A stretch of 5,737 bases of DNA from Anaerolineales bacterium (GTDB lineage Bacteria; Chloroflexota; Anaerolineae; Anaerolineales; Villigracilaceae), in NCBI GenBank assembly GCA_029933275.1, contig JAOZOM010000120.1:1-5737 (forward strand), read 5' to 3'. A program made the translations under genes and the position numbers. This document shows positions 5,582 to 5,737 of the stretch, one piece after another (the stretch's first letter is position 1; each line of letters starts with the position of its first letter). The notes beneath the pieces were generated by a model that saw nothing but the letters and a program-made list of their open reading frames with translations, was not told where the DNA came from and did no database searches.

Positions 5582-5596
5582 CTGTTACTGTGACAG
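5582..5596. promoter_or_regulatory. Near-palindrome CTGTTACTGTGACAG at the rightward start site
   Basis: CTGT and ACAG flank a 7 bp centre, with further symmetry at AC/GT. It covers the expected start site of the plus-strand promoter, a classic operator position. The outline resembles the E. coli LexA box CTGT-N8-ACAG but is one base shorter, and LexA boxes differ between phyla. The identity of any binding protein is unknown. Confidence 0.35.
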
Positions 5597-5604
5597 GAAA
5601 AAGA

Positions 5605-5690
5605 TTTCACCACGAAGCGCACAAAGGAACACGAAGAAAAAACCAAAAAAGCTTTTCCTTTGTGAACCTTTGTGTCCTTCGTGGTAAAAA
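5605..5690. repeat. Long hairpin of CACGAAG/CACAAAG microrepeats before the rightward gene
   Basis: The left arm (5609-5636) and the reverse complement of the right arm (5657-5685) both read as CACGAAG, CACAAAG, then CACGAAG or CACAAAG, with 2-3 bases between units. The heptads pair. The mismatches fall almost only in the spacers, apart from one G-T pair. The apex holds AAAAGCTTTT. The element lies in the leader of the plus-strand gene if the promoter at 5572 is used. Confidence 0.8.
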
Positions 5691-5699
5691 AGGTTTTTT

Positions 5700-5737
5700 A
5701 TGCCAACTGCCCGCCAAGAAGTTTTTACTTATATTCG
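5700..5737 (+). CDS. Start of a rightward gene, cut by the window edge
   Basis: An ATG at 5700 opens a frame reading MPTARQEVFTYI to the window end, preceded by AAAAAAGG six bases upstream. The gene is divergent from nuoB, and a -10 box and operator-like palindrome lie upstream. Only 12 residues are visible, so the product cannot be named. The stretch TARQEVF..IR recalls the start of LexA repressors (E. coli has TARQQEVF), but with one residue fewer inside the first helix, so this is a hint only. Other short helix-turn-helix regulators could begin similarly. Confidence 0.5.
   Translation, partial: MPTARQEVFTYI

Noticed and set aside
5377..5690. CRISPR array or transposon-type element in the divergent gap
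   Set aside because: The units are only 9-10 bp with no spacers of CRISPR length, no cas genes are nearby, and no transposase or flanking target duplication was seen.

Overview
This 5.7 kb window is bacterial and moderate in GC. It reads as ordinary energy-metabolism and Fe-S-protein territory. Four complete genes (a PSP1/YaaT-like protein, an Mrp/NBP35 ATPase, nuoI, nuoCD) plus nuoB, five in all, lie on the minus strand. A sixth gene starts on the plus strand at the right edge. The protein sequences fit Chloroflexota, probably an Anaerolineae-like lineage: the style of the NuoB/NuoD/NuoI and PSP1 sequences, the split nuo cluster and a putative leaderless promoter all point that way. This placement is from memory of the families, not from a search.

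In the direction of minus-strand transcription (right to left): a strong sigma-70-type promoter at 5500-5528 drives nuoB (4742-5362), fused nuoCD (3021-4742) and nuoI (2373-3008). nuoB and nuoCD share a TAATG stop/start. The ribosome site of nuoI overlaps the nuoCD stop. These three genes encode the quinone-reducing connecting module of respiratory complex I and the proteins holding clusters N2, N6a and N6b. No other nuo subunit is present. After a 190 bp gap with its own candidate promoter and a small palindrome comes mrp (1121-2182), an Fe-S carrier-type P-loop ATPase that lacks the usual CxxC. Next come a repeat-rich trailer, a clear hairpin terminator (1005-1037) and the PSP1/YaaT-like gene (75-980), whose perfect -10 box sits only 7 nt from the ATG.

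The 337 bp gap at 5363-5699 is divergent. It holds the nuo promoter, a second perfect -10 box facing right with a 15 bp near-palindrome at its start site, and two long hairpins. The plus-strand gene begins at 5700 and only about 12 codons are visible.

The most unusual feature is non-coding. Three intergenic hairpins (1041-1120, 5377-5477, 5605-5690) are built from opposed arrays of 9-10 bp units of the form CACGAAG or CACGGAT plus 2-3 variable bases. A weaker array of AGGTGA units lies at 33-53. No defence system, CRISPR array, transposase, tRNA or rRNA was seen, and nothing here looks like a new multi-gene system.
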